Part shown: piece after piece, positions 1 to 7,607 of the stretch | Numbering within the stretch: the first letter of the stretch is position 1 | Layout of the letters: every line of letters starts with the position of its first letter | Source of the DNA: Actinomycetes bacterium | Lineage (GTDB): Bacteria > Actinomycetota > Acidimicrobiia > Acidimicrobiales > RAAP-2 | Assembly: GCA_021785695.1 (NCBI GenBank) | Contig: JAJYEQ010000012.1 | Coordinates: 1 to 48,854 of the forward strand | Direction of reading: 5' to 3' | Length of the DNA: 48,854 nt | Made by a program: the position numbers and the translations under genes | Notes under the pieces: model-generated | Told to the model about the DNA's origin: nothing | The model's input: only the letters and a program-made list of their open reading frames with translations | Database searches by the model: none

Positions 1-551
1 CGGTTGGCCTCTTGCAGCTCGGCCAGCTGGTCGACGCTCCAGCCCCCGTAGAGCGCCGGGATCAGCCCGAAGGGGCTCAGGGCCGAGTAGCGCCCCCCGG
101 TCTCGGGGTCTGCGAGCACCACGGTCGCGCCCAGCCACTCGCCCAGGGCCGCCAGCGTGGTGCCCGGGTCGGTGATGATGATCAGGTCCTCGGGCTCCAC
201 GCCGCTGACCAGCGCGTGGGCCATGAGCGTCTGCACCTCGATGGTGGTGCCGGACTTCGAGGCCACGATGAGCGTGGCGTCGGAGAAGTCGGTCGCCGCG
301 ATGGTGTCGGGATTCGACGTGTCGAGCACGCTCAGGGACTTCGTGCGGCACAGCATGCGCGCGGGCGACGACGAGCCGCCCATGCCCACCAGCAGGGTGC
401 GGTCGTGGCGCCGGGGCAGGCGGGCCGCCGTCGTGGCCAGCCACGGGCCGCCGTAGAGCGTGGGGTGGTGCAGCCAGCCAAGCGCCCCGGCCGCCGTGGA
501 GCCCACAAAGAGCGTCGGGTCGCCCGCCGCCAGGCGTTCGGCCTCGTTCAC
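1..551 (-). CDS. pgi: Glucose-6-phosphate isomerase, N-terminal part (gene runs off the left edge)
   Basis: This enzyme interconverts glucose-6-phosphate and fructose-6-phosphate in the cytoplasm. About 183 codons are visible. The sugar-isomerase (SIS) core shows as GMGGSSSPA near residue 57, then SKSGTT, then ETGGRYSALSPFGL, which are typical PGI sequences. The GTG start at 551 overlaps the transaldolase stop (GTGA), so translation is probably coupled. The SIS motif begins early: canonical PGIs carry a longer N-terminal region before it. Either this is a short-form PGI or the start lies inside the transaldolase frame. The C-terminal half, including the signature with the catalytic glutamate, is outside the window. 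Confidence 0.9.
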   Translation of the reverse strand, partial: MNEAERLAAGDPTLFVGSTAAGALGWLHHPTLYGGPWLATTAARLPRRHDRTLLVGMGGSSSPARMLCRTKSLSVLDTSNPDTIAATDFSDATLIVASKSGTTIEVQTLMAHALVSGVEPEDLIIITDPGTTLAALGEWLGATVVLADPETGGRYSALSPFGLIPALYGGWSVDQLAELQEAN

Positions 552-1660
552 GCGACCTCGCGGCGCCGGGCGGCGACCGTCGCCAGCACCGACTCGTAGG
601 CGTCGATGAAGGCCTGCACGCCCTCGGCCTCCAGCCGGGCCGCGGTGGCCGCCAGGTCGATGTGCGCTGGCAGGTCGCCTAGCTGGTCGATCAGGGCCCG
701 GCGCGCGCGGGCGTCGGTTAGCGCGGAGGGCTCCCAGCTGCTGCGGCGGCTCGCCGCCTCCAGGGTCGCGTCGGGCATGGTGTTGACCGTCGAGGGGGCC
801 GCCAGGGGAGCCACGTAGGCCAGCTCGTCGTAGTCGGGGTTCTTCACCGACGTCGACGCCCACAGCGGGCGCTGGATGGGGGCGCGGTGAGCCAGGAGCT
901 GGCGCGTGCGGGGCTCGGCGCTGCGCTGGAGGAACCGCTCGTAGACGGCGGCGACCTGCGCGTTGGCCGTCCGCCCCCGGCGCGGGTCGCCCGGCGCGAG
1001 CTGGGCGTCGACGGCGGTGTCCACCCGCGACACGAACACCGAGGCCACGCTGGCGATGCGGGCGAGCTCGTCGCCCGCCGCGTCGGCCCGCTCCAGGCCC
1101 TCGAGCCACGCGGTGAACACCTGGTCGTAGCGCTCCACCGAGAAGATCAGGGTCACGTTGACGCTGATGCCGCGGGCCAGGACGCGGGGGATCGCCTCGA
1201 GCCCCTCGTCGGTGGCGGGGATCTTGATCAGCAGGTTCTCGGTGGCCACGGCCGCCGACAGGCGCTCGGCCGCGCGCACCGTGCCCTCGACGTCGAAGGC
1301 CAGCCGGGGGTCCACCTCGAGGGAGACGAACCCGTCGGTGAACTCCGTCTGGCGCGCCGCGAAGGCCGCGCGTGACGCGCTGTAGACGGGGTCCAGCACC
1401 TCGCACGCGTCGCGAACGTCGCGCACGGCCAGCTCCTCGAAGAGCTCCTCATCGCTGCGCGGGCCCCCGGCGCGCAGGCTCGCGGTGTAGGCGTCGCTGG
1501 TCGCCAGGGCCCGCGCGAAGATCGACGGGTTGGACGTCACCCCGCGCACTCCCTGGTCCACCAGGGTGCCCAGCGTGCCGTCATCGAGCCAGTCGCGACG
1601 GATGTTGTCGATCCAGGGACTCTGGCCGTGGCTGGCGTAGAGATCGTGCAGGCCGCTCAT
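548..1660 (-). CDS. tal: Transaldolase
   Basis: A 370-residue transaldolase of the long actinobacterial type. It transfers a dihydroxyacetone unit between sedoheptulose-7-phosphate and glyceraldehyde-3-phosphate in the non-oxidative pentose phosphate pathway. Visible signatures are GVTSNPSIF (about residues 40-48) and LLIKIPAT, whose Lys146 should form the Schiff base. The ATG at 1660 overlaps the transketolase stop (ATGA), and the stop overlaps the next gene's GTG start. The tkt-tal-pgi order therefore forms a tightly coupled operon. The frame stays open upstream to 2077, but that stretch is a shadow of transketolase and does not look like transaldolase. Confidence 0.95.
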   Translation of the reverse strand: MSGLHDLYASHGQSPWIDNIRRDWLDDGTLGTLVDQGVRGVTSNPSIFARALATSDAYTASLRAGGPRSDEELFEELAVRDVRDACEVLDPVYSASRAAFAARQTEFTDGFVSLEVDPRLAFDVEGTVRAAERLSAAVATENLLIKIPATDEGLEAIPRVLARGISVNVTLIFSVERYDQVFTAWLEGLERADAAGDELARIASVASVFVSRVDTAVDAQLAPGDPRRGRTANAQVAAVYERFLQRSAEPRTRQLLAHRAPIQRPLWASTSVKNPDYDELAYVAPLAAPSTVNTMPDATLEAASRRSSWEPSALTDARARRALIDQLGDLPAHIDLAATAARLEAEGVQAFIDAYESVLATVAARRREVA

Positions 1661-3651
1661 GGGTGGTGCTCCAGTCGAGTGCGAACGTGGTCGACGACCG
1701 TGTCGGCCGTCATGGCGAGATGCGTCATGGCGTAGCTGCCGGGTGCCGACAGTCCGAAGCGGTCGATGCCGATCGCCTCGTCCACGTAGCGGTGCCACCC
1801 GAGCGTCGCCCCGGCCTCCAGGGACACCGAGGGCACCTCCCGGCGCAGGACCGCCGCCTGGTACGACGCCGGCTGGGCGGCAAAGCACGTCCAGCACGGG
1901 AGGGCCACCACCCGCACCGCGATGCCGTCGCCGGCCAGGACGTCGGCGGCCTCCAGGCAGGTGGCGACCTCGGAGCCCGTCGCCACCAGGCTGAAGCGCG
2001 CGTCGTCCTGCTCGCGCACCACGTACCCGCCGCGCGCTGCGCCGGCCGCGGAGGCGGCGGCTTCGGCGGGTCCCCACACCGGCACGTCCTGGCGCGACAG
2101 GACCAGGGCTGTGGGCGGGGGGGCCGGGTCGCGCAGCAGCGCCTCGACGACCCGCAGCGTCTCGTTGGCGTCGCCGGGGCGCACCACGTGCAAGCGCGGC
2201 ATGGCCCGCAGCGACATGAGGTGCTCGACGGGTTGGTGCGTGGGCCCATCCTCGCCCACGGCGACCGAGTCGTGCGTGAACACGAAGGTGGCCGGTGCTT
2301 CGCTGAGTGCGGCCAGGCGCAGGGCCGGCCGCGCGTAGTCGCTGAACACGAAGAAGGTGGACCCGAAGGGCCGCAGGCCGCCGTGGCTGGCCTGGCCGAC
2401 CAGGATCGCCGCCATGGCCAGCTCTCGGACCCCGTAGTAAATCTGGCGGCCACCGGGGTCCTGGCGACTCTGGCGCGGGCCCGCCAGGCGCACGCCGGTG
2501 TTCTCGGTCAGGTCGGCCGACCCGGCCGTCAGCCCGCGGGTGGCCGGAGCCCAGGTGTCCAGGGCGCGCTGGAGCGCCTTGCGCGTGGCCACTCGGGTGC
2601 CGGCCTCGTAGGCCGGTGCGGTCACCTCACCGTGCAGCGCGCCCGCACTGGCCAGCTGCTCTTCGAGACGCGCACCACGCTCGCCGGCCGCCTTCAGCGC
2701 GGCCGCCCAGGCCGCGCGCCCCCGTCCCGGCGCGCCCACCGTGGCGCGCAGACGCGCCGGCAAGGTGGGCTCGAGCGGGAACGGCGTGTCGGCCAGGCCC
2801 AGGCGGGCCTTGACGTCGCTGATGACCGCGGGGGAGAACGGCGCTCCGTGCGCCTCGCGCCGATCCAGCATCTCGGGGGACGGGAAGCCGATGTGCGAGC
2901 GCACGACCACCAGCGTGGGTCGATCGCCCTCGGCCATCGCCGCGCGACCCGCACCCTCCAGGGCGTCGAGGTCGTTGGCCGACTCGCCGAGCTCGATCAC
3001 GTGCCAGCCGTAGGCCCGGAACCGCGCGGGCGTGTCGTCGGCGCGGGCCAGCTCGGTCGGGCCGTCGATCGTGATGTGGTTGTCGTCGTAGAAGACCGTG
3101 AGCCGGTCCAGTCCCCAGGCCCCGGCCAGAGATGCTGCCTCGTGGCTGATGCCCTCCTCGAGGCAGCCGTCGCCGGCGATCACCCAGGTGCGGTGATTCA
3201 CCAGGTCGTCGCCGTAGTCGGCCCGCAAGATCCGCTCGGCCAGGGCCAGGCCCACCGCGTTGGCCAGCCCCTGGCCCAGCGGACCGGTGGTCACCTCGAC
3301 GGTGGGGGTCACCCCCCTCTCGGGGTGGCCCGGGGTCCTCGAGTGGGGCTGGCGGAAGGCCTCCAGGTCCTGGGCGCTGACGTCGTAGCCGAACAGGTAG
3401 GCCAGGGAGTACTGGAGCATCGACGCGTGGCCGGCGCTCAAGACGAAGCGGTCGCGGTCCGGCCAGGTCGGATCGGCGGGATCATGGCGCAGCAGGCGCG
3501 AGAACAGGGCCACGCCCAGGGGAGCCAGGGCCATCGCGGTCCCGCTGTGGCCCGACTGGGCCCGGGCCGGCGCGTCCAGGGCCAGGGCCACGATCTCACG
3601 GATGGCGCGGCCCTCCAGGTCGGTCGCCCCCGCGTACAGATCGTCAGTCAT
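1657..3651 (-). CDS. tkt: Transketolase
   Basis: A 664-residue thiamine-diphosphate enzyme that moves two-carbon units between sugar phosphates. The ThDP motif runs from GDG at about residue 160 to the DDN at 189-191. The N-terminal HSGTAM and GPLGQGLANAVG segments and the central TENTGVR and EDGPTHQPVEH segments are typical. I chose ATG 3651 over the in-frame TTG at 3657 because a TACGCT hexamer ends seven bases before the ATG and there is no Shine-Dalgarno sequence, which suggests a leaderless message. It heads the tkt-tal-pgi operon and is divergent from the thioesterase at 3707. Confidence 0.96.
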   Translation of the reverse strand: MTDDLYAGATDLEGRAIREIVALALDAPARAQSGHSGTAMALAPLGVALFSRLLRHDPADPTWPDRDRFVLSAGHASMLQYSLAYLFGYDVSAQDLEAFRQPHSRTPGHPERGVTPTVEVTTGPLGQGLANAVGLALAERILRADYGDDLVNHRTWVIAGDGCLEEGISHEAASLAGAWGLDRLTVFYDDNHITIDGPTELARADDTPARFRAYGWHVIELGESANDLDALEGAGRAAMAEGDRPTLVVVRSHIGFPSPEMLDRREAHGAPFSPAVISDVKARLGLADTPFPLEPTLPARLRATVGAPGRGRAAWAAALKAAGERGARLEEQLASAGALHGEVTAPAYEAGTRVATRKALQRALDTWAPATRGLTAGSADLTENTGVRLAGPRQSRQDPGGRQIYYGVRELAMAAILVGQASHGGLRPFGSTFFVFSDYARPALRLAALSEAPATFVFTHDSVAVGEDGPTHQPVEHLMSLRAMPRLHVVRPGDANETLRVVEALLRDPAPPPTALVLSRQDVPVWGPAEAAASAAGAARGGYVVREQDDARFSLVATGSEVATCLEAADVLAGDGIAVRVVALPCWTCFAAQPASYQAAVLRREVPSVSLEAGATLGWHRYVDEAIGIDRFGLSAPGSYAMTHLAMTADTVVDHVRTRLEHHP

Positions 3652-3658
3652 GGGCAAA

Positions 3659-3664
3659 AGCGTA
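3659..3664 (-). promoter_or_regulatory. -10 element (TACGCT) of tkt, leaderless type
   Basis: On the minus strand TACGCT is followed by 7 bases and then the ATG of tkt. It fits the actinobacterial TANNNT -10 with transcription starting at or next to the start codon. No convincing -35 is visible. Confidence 0.5.
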
Positions 3665-3694
3665 GTGATGTTCCTCTCGACGCACGGTTGACGG

Positions 3695-3700
3695 TAGCGT
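3695..3700 (+). promoter_or_regulatory. -10 element (TAGCGT) of the PaaI-type thioesterase, leaderless type
   Basis: TAGCGT is followed by 6 bases and then ATG 3707. The region between the divergent -10 elements of tkt and this gene is only 30 bases. Confidence 0.45.
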
Positions 3701-3706
3701 CACCCC

Positions 3707-4093
3707 ATGCTCCAGGTTCCGCCCAACTGCGACCTCAGCCTGGGACTGCGGCGCCTGGCGAGCGACGACCCGTCCCGGAGCGTCTGGGCCATCGATGTCG
3801 ACGAGCGCTTCACCAACCCGATGGGGGTCCTCCAGGGTGGCTTCCTGGCCGCCATCGCCGACTCGGCCATGGGCGCCGCCGTCGTCCAGGCGGCGGCCGG
3901 CGCCGTCCGGGTCGCCAACACCGATCTGCGCGTCTCCCTGCTGCGGCCGGTGCGCCCGGGGGCGACCCTGACCTGCGTGGCCCAGGTGCGCCGTATCGGT
4001 CGCACCGTGGCCTTCACCGACGCGACCGTGCGCGACCAGCACGATCACCTGGTGGCCACGGCCAGCTCCACCTTTGTCGTGAGCCCCCGGTGA
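3707..4093 (+). CDS. PaaI-family hotdog thioesterase
   Basis: A 128-residue single hotdog-fold protein, the usual size for PaaI/YdiI-type acyl-CoA thioesterases. The segment NPMGVLQGGFLAAIADSAMG (residues about 40-59) matches the conserved HGG-type helix region of the family, with Gln-Gly-Gly in place of the common His-Gly-Gly. The middle strand (NTDLRVSLLRPVRPG) and C-terminal strand also fit. The substrate cannot be told from sequence; the family hydrolyses aromatic or medium-chain acyl-CoA esters. The ATG at 3707 is supported by a -10 hexamer six bases upstream. The next gene begins 13 bases after the stop but has its own promoter-like hexamer. Confidence 0.8.
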   Translation: MLQVPPNCDLSLGLRRLASDDPSRSVWAIDVDERFTNPMGVLQGGFLAAIADSAMGAAVVQAAAGAVRVANTDLRVSLLRPVRPGATLTCVAQVRRIGRTVAFTDATVRDQHDHLVATASSTFVVSPR

Positions 4094-4094
4094 G

Positions 4095-4100
4095 TAGGCT
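4095..4100 (+). promoter_or_regulatory. -10 element (TAGGCT) before the small membrane protein gene
   Basis: TAGGCT lies directly after the thioesterase stop, with 6 bases before ATG 4107. This is the same geometry seen at many genes in the window. Confidence 0.45.
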
Positions 4101-4106
4101 GGCGCC

Positions 4107-4460
4107 ATGAAGGTGCCATGGTGGCGTCGCCTCTTGCCGGGCATCTCGCTGCGACGCGATGTCGACGAGATCAAGTCGCTGCTGGGACGCTACGTGCGCG
4201 AGGAGACCGTTGAGCCGGTCAAGCGCGTCGGTCGCTACGCCGCCTTCGGGGCCCTGGGCAGCCTCTTCGTGGGCTTCGGGACCTTGATGCTGCTGGTGGC
4301 CCTGCTGCGCTTCTTGCAGCACTTCCGCGTCCTGGACGGGTCCCTGTCGTGGCTGCCCTACCTGATCGTCGCGGTCGTCTCCCTCGCCGTGCTGGCCCTG
4401 ACCGCCTGGCGCATCGTGGGCGACTCCTCGGTGCGCCGGCGTCTCAAGGACCCCTCGTGA
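4107..4460 (+). CDS. Small membrane protein with two TM helices, possibly of the actinobacterial holin-X type
   Basis: 117 residues. A charged N-terminal amphipathic part (residues 1-45, RRDVDEIKSLLGRYVREE) is followed by two hydrophobic segments at about 48-72 and 83-103 and a basic tail. This layout resembles the Phage_holin_3_6 / actinobacterial Holin-X proteins, which are chromosomal membrane proteins of unknown role. The match is by general form and I am not certain of it. It leads a chain of genes joined by 4-base overlaps (GTGA at 4457, ATGA at 4651 and 4794) that ends in trmI. Confidence 0.6.
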   Translation: MKVPWWRRLLPGISLRRDVDEIKSLLGRYVREETVEPVKRVGRYAAFGALGSLFVGFGTLMLLVALLRFLQHFRVLDGSLSWLPYLIVAVVSLAVLALTAWRIVGDSSVRRRLKDPS

Positions 4461-4654
4461 CCACGTCGGCCACGCGCCGCGACCTGGAGCGCGCCGTGCG
4501 CGACCTGGTGCCCTCCACGCAGATCCGGGCGTGGCGTGACGACCCGGCCACCACCGCCCTGGCCGGGGCGGGCGGCCTGGTCACCGGCTTCATCTGGGGA
4601 TTCTGGCGCGCCCGTCGGCGGGCCCGCGCCCGCGCGCGCGCCGCGCGGCGATGA
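4457..4654 (+). CDS. Small single-TM protein with a basic tail
   Basis: 65 residues starting at GTG 4457, which overlaps the previous stop (GTGA). An N-terminal charged helix is followed by one Gly-rich hydrophobic segment (AGAGGLVTGFIWGFW, about residues 36-50) and a tail made almost only of Arg and Ala. It looks like a DUF3618-like membrane protein of the kind that accompanies holin-X proteins, but I cannot name a family. The stop overlaps the next start (ATGA). The case for it being real is the exact overlap on both sides. Confidence 0.55.
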   Translation: MTTSATRRDLERAVRDLVPSTQIRAWRDDPATTALAGAGGLVTGFIWGFWRARRRARARARAARR

Positions 4655-4797
4655 TCCGCGCGCTGCGCTGGGCCGCGGCTCTAGCCGCTGGACGGGCCCT
4701 GCGGCGCGCCTCGCCCGCGTGGGCGGTCGTGGCCGCGCTGCTGGTCGTCGCGCGCCTCTTGCACCGCGCCTCACGGCCGCGCCCTTCGGGCGCATGA
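4651..4797 (+). CDS. Putative 48-residue single-TM protein
   Basis: A very short ORF beginning at ATG 4651 within the overlap with the previous gene. Its TGA at 4795-4797 overlaps the trmI ATG at 4794. The protein has a basic start (MIRALRWAAALAAGRALRR), one hydrophobic stretch (AWAVVAALLVVARLL) and a basic end. It may be a real membrane microprotein, or a translated spacer that keeps ribosomes coupled into trmI. No homology is recognised. Confidence 0.45.
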   Translation: MIRALRWAAALAAGRALRRASPAWAVVAALLVVARLLHRASRPRPSGA

Positions 4798-5591
4798 ACG
4801 CGGGCCTGCGCGCGGGGGAGCGCGTCCTCCTGATCGACGCCAAGGACCGGCGCTACCTGGTGACCCTGCAGGCCGGTAGTTCCTTCCACACCCACGCCGG
4901 CATCGTGGCCCACGACGACGTCATCGGCCAGAGCGAGGGCTCCCTGGTGGGCTCGGCCGGCTCGGAGCGCCGATTCCTGGTGCTGCGCCCGACCCTGGCC
5001 GAGCTGGTGCTCAAGATGCCCCGCGGCGCCCAGGTGATCTATCCCAAGGACTTGGGAGCCATCCTCCTGCGAGCCGACATCGGGCCCGGTCAGCGCGTCT
5101 TCGAGGCCGGCGTCGGGTCGGGCGCCCTGTCGATGGCCCTGCTGCGGGCGGGCGCCGCCGTGCACGCCTACGAGCTGCGCGAGGACTTCGCCAACCAGGC
5201 CCGACGCAACGTGGAGGCCTTCTTGGGGCCCGATGTCGCCTACGAGATCGAGATCCGCGACGCGACCGCGGGCATCGATGAGCGCGACCTCGACCGCGTC
5301 CTGTTGGACCTGCCCGAGCCCTGGAGCGTCATCGAGCACGCCGCCGTGGCGATACGTCCCGGCGGCATCCTGCTCTCCTACCTCCCGAGCATCACCCAGG
5401 TGCAGCAGGTGCGTGACGCCCTGCGGGCCCACGGCTTCGGCCAGATCGAGACGGTCGAGGTCCTCGAGCGCGGGTGGCACATCGACGGCCGCGCCGTGCG
5501 GCCAGACCACCGCATGGTCGCCCACACCGGGTTCTTGACCAGCGCGCGCCGCCTGGCGCGCCCGGCGCCCGAGCTCAGTCCTGCTCGATGA
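4794..5591 (+). CDS. trmI: tRNA (adenine-58-N1)-methyltransferase TrmI
   Basis: A 265-residue class I SAM-dependent methyltransferase that makes m1A58 in the tRNA T-loop. The N-terminal small beta domain (RYLVTLQAGSSFHTHAG) and IYPKDLGAILLRADIGPGQ lead into the SAM motif VFEAGVGSGALSMALLRAG (about residues 103-121). ELREDF follows, and the DLPEPW motif marks the catalytic region. Actinobacterial TrmI (Rv2118c type) is also next to the proteasomal ATPase gene, so the context agrees. I start it at ATG 4794, coupled to the preceding micro-ORF. Its last 17 bases overlap the convergent ferredoxin gene. Confidence 0.93.
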   Translation: MNAGLRAGERVLLIDAKDRRYLVTLQAGSSFHTHAGIVAHDDVIGQSEGSLVGSAGSERRFLVLRPTLAELVLKMPRGAQVIYPKDLGAILLRADIGPGQRVFEAGVGSGALSMALLRAGAAVHAYELREDFANQARRNVEAFLGPDVAYEIEIRDATAGIDERDLDRVLLDLPEPWSVIEHAAVAIRPGGILLSYLPSITQVQQVRDALRAHGFGQIETVEVLERGWHIDGRAVRPDHRMVAHTGFLTSARRLARPAPELSPAR

Positions 5592-5811
5592 AGATGCACT
5601 CCCCGGGGCACTCCTCGGACGCCTCGACGACCGCGTCCTCCTGGTCCGGGGGCACGACGGCCACGCCAGCGGCCCCGCCGGGATCGCTCTTGACCGCGTC
5701 GCCCTCTTTGACGTAGGCCAGCCCGTCGTCGAGCAGGGTGAAGACCGGCGGGCAGATCTCTTCGCACAGACCATCTCCCGTGCACAGATCCTGGTCGATC
5801 CACACCTTCAT
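5575..5811 (-). CDS. Single-cluster ferredoxin with an Asp in the second ligand position
   Basis: A 78-residue low-potential electron carrier. The ligands read Cys10-x2-Asp13-x2-Cys16-x3-Cys20-Pro, with the distal cysteine in the C-terminal ECPGECIFIE segment. Asp at the second position is the pattern of the Pyrococcus furiosus-type ferredoxin, where the protein holds a [3Fe-4S] cluster or a [4Fe-4S] cluster with an Asp ligand. ATG 5811 has a strong Shine-Dalgarno sequence (GAGGAGGAC) a few bases upstream. The gene is convergent with trmI, overlaps it by 17 bases, and is divergent from arc. Its redox partner is unknown; P450s are common partners of this class in actinobacteria. Confidence 0.9.
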   Translation of the reverse strand: MKVWIDQDLCTGDGLCEEICPPVFTLLDDGLAYVKEGDAVKSDPGGAAGVAVVPPDQEDAVVEASEECPGECIFIEQD

Positions 5812-5837
5812 GCGTCCTCCTCGATAACAGTGCGGCC

Positions 5838-5843
5838 ACTTTA
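5838..5843 (-). promoter_or_regulatory. Candidate -10 element (TAAAGT) of the ferredoxin gene
   Basis: TAAAGT on the minus strand lies 26 bases before ATG 5811, giving a short leader that carries the Shine-Dalgarno sequence. No clear -35. Confidence 0.35.
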
Positions 5844-5888
5844 GCGGTCGATCTCGACACCCTCGTAGCCGAAGCCGGGAGCGAAGTC

Positions 5889-5894
5889 TAGGGT
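5889..5894 (+). promoter_or_regulatory. -10 element (TAGGGT) of the proteasome operon, leaderless type
   Basis: TAGGGT is followed by 6 bases and ATG 5901 of arc. There is no Shine-Dalgarno sequence. This is the probable main promoter for arc-dop-pup-prcBA-pafA, since later genes in the operon are separated by 0-10 bases. Confidence 0.5.
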
Positions 5895-5900
5895 GAGGCC

Positions 5901-7604
5901 ATGGGCCGATTCGATGACGACGAGCGCGACGCCGAGGCGCCCAGCGATGACCGGGCCTGGCGCCAGCGGGTCGACGATCTCGAGGAGCGCCTCCTGGAGA
6001 CCCGGGGCCAGCTGGCCCAGGCCCGCTCCAACAACGAGAAGTTGAGCATCACCATCCAGCAGACCCGGGACCAGATCGCGGCCCTGCGCGACGAGGTCGA
6101 CAAGCTGACCCAGCCGCCGACTGTCTATGGCACCTTCCTCGACTTCAACGAGGACGGCACCGTGGACATCTTCTCGGCCGGCCGCAAGATGCGCGTGGCC
6201 CTGCACCCGAGCATCGACCCCCAGCAGGTCGAGCGGGGTCATGAGGTCGTGCTCAACGAGTCCTTCGCCGTGATCGGCGTGCGCGACGCCGACGGGCAGG
6301 GCGAGGTGGTCACCGTGAAGGAGACCCTGGCCGACGAGCGCGTCATCATCTACGGTCACACCGACGAGGAGCGCGTCGTGGAGCGCGCCGAGTCCCTGCG
6401 CGACGTGCGCCTGCGCAGTGGCGACGCGGTCCTGCTCGACCAGCGCAGCCACCTGCTCACCGAGCGCCTCAGTCGCCAGGAGGCCGAGTCCCTGATCCTC
6501 GAGGAGGTGCCCAACATCACCTACCAGGACGTCGGTGGCCTGGACGCCCAGATCGAGCAGATCACCGACGCCGTCGAGCTGCCGTACCTGCACCGAGACC
6601 TGTTCGCGCGCTACGACCTGCCCGCGCCCAAGGGGATCCTCCTGTACGGCCCGCCCGGGTGCGGCAAGACCCTCATCGCCAAGGCCGTGGCCAACTCGCT
6701 GGCCACCAAGGTGGGCGAGCTGCGGGGCAACCAGAACGTGCGCTCGTACTTCCTCAACATCAAGGGCCCCGAGCTGCTCAACAAGTACGTCGGGGAGACC
6801 GAGCGCCAGATCCGCCTCGTCTTCCAGCGCGCCCGCGAGAAGTCCGAGGAGGGCGTGCCGGTCATCGTGTTCTTCGACGAGATGGACTCGCTCTTCCGCA
6901 CCCGCGGGACCGGCATCAGCTCGGACGTCGAGTCGACGATCGTCCCCCAGCTGCTGGCCGAGATCGACGGCGTCGAGTCCCTGCGCGACGTCATCGTGAT
7001 CGGCGCCACCAACCGGGAGGACCTGATCGACCCGGCGATCCTGCGCCCGGGCCGCCTAGACGTCAAGATCAAGATCGAGCGCCCCGACGCCGAGGCGGCC
7101 ACCCAGATCTTCTCTCGCTACCTGCGTGCCGGCCTGCCCGTCGATGCCGACGAGCAGGCCACGCTGGGCGGCGGCGACGCCAACAAGGCGCTCCAGGCCA
7201 TGATCGAGGCGACCGTTGAGGCGATGTACCGCATCGCCGACGAGAACCGCTTCTTGGAGGTGACCTACCAGGGCGGCGACAAGGAGGTCCTCTACTTCAA
7301 GGACTTCGCCTCCGGCGCCATGATAGAGAACGTCGTGCGGCGAGCCAAGAAGCTGGCCGTCAAGCGGGAGATCGAGTCGGCCAGCCGCGGGCTGCGCCGC
7401 AGCGACCTGCTCGAGTCGATCCGCCAGGAGTACCACGAGAACGAGGACCTGCCCAACACGACCAACCCGGACGACTGGGCCCGCATCTCGGGCAAGAAGG
7501 GCGAGCGCATCGTCTTCATCCGCACGTTGGTCAGCCACACCCACGACCAGCCACTGGCCGGCGGGCGCTCGATCCAGCACGTCGGGACCGGGCAGTACCT
7601 CTAG
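5901..7604 (+). CDS. arc: Proteasome-associated AAA+ ATPase ARC/Mpa
   Basis: 567 residues. It recognises pupylated proteins, unfolds them and feeds them into the 20S core. Domains in order: an N-terminal coiled coil (about residues 20-72) that binds Pup; tandem OB domains (about 74-200); and an AAA module with Walker A GPPGCGKT (250-257), Walker [10 protein letters not shown] (321-329) and an arginine-finger region ([15 protein letters not shown]). The protein ends in GQYL, the tail with a penultimate tyrosine that opens the proteasome gate. Dop starts 3 bases after the stop. Confidence 0.97.
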   Translation: MGRFDDDERDAEAPSDDRAWRQRVDDLEERLLETRGQLAQARSNNEKLSITIQQTRDQIAALRDEVDKLTQPPTVYGTFLDFNEDGTVDIFSAGRKMRVALHPSIDPQQVERGHEVVLNESFAVIGVRDADGQGEVVTVKETLADERVIIYGHTDEERVVERAESLRDVRLRSGDAVLLDQRSHLLTERLSRQEAESLILEEVPNITYQDVGGLDAQIEQITDAVELPYLHRDLFARYDLPAPKGILLYGPPGCGKTLIAKAVANSLATKVGELRGNQNVRSYFLNIKGPELLNKYVGETERQIRLVFQRAREKSEEGVPVIVFFDEMDSLFRTRGTGISSDVESTIVPQLLAEIDGVESLRDVIVIGATNREDLIDPAILRPGRLDVKIKIERPDAEAATQIFSRYLRAGLPVDADEQATLGGGDANKALQAMIEATVEAMYRIADENRFLEVTYQGGDKEVLYFKDFASGAMIENVVRRAKKLAVKREIESASRGLRRSDLLESIRQEYHENEDLPNTTNPDDWARISGKKGERIVFIRTLVSHTHDQPLAGGRSIQHVGTGQYL

Positions 7605-7607
7605 CGC

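Noticed and set aside
1372..4110. A 912-codon open frame on the plus strand over tal and tkt
   Set aside because: It is antisense to two clear enzymes, has low-complexity Arg/Gly/His composition and no domain. High GC leaves long stop-free shadows.
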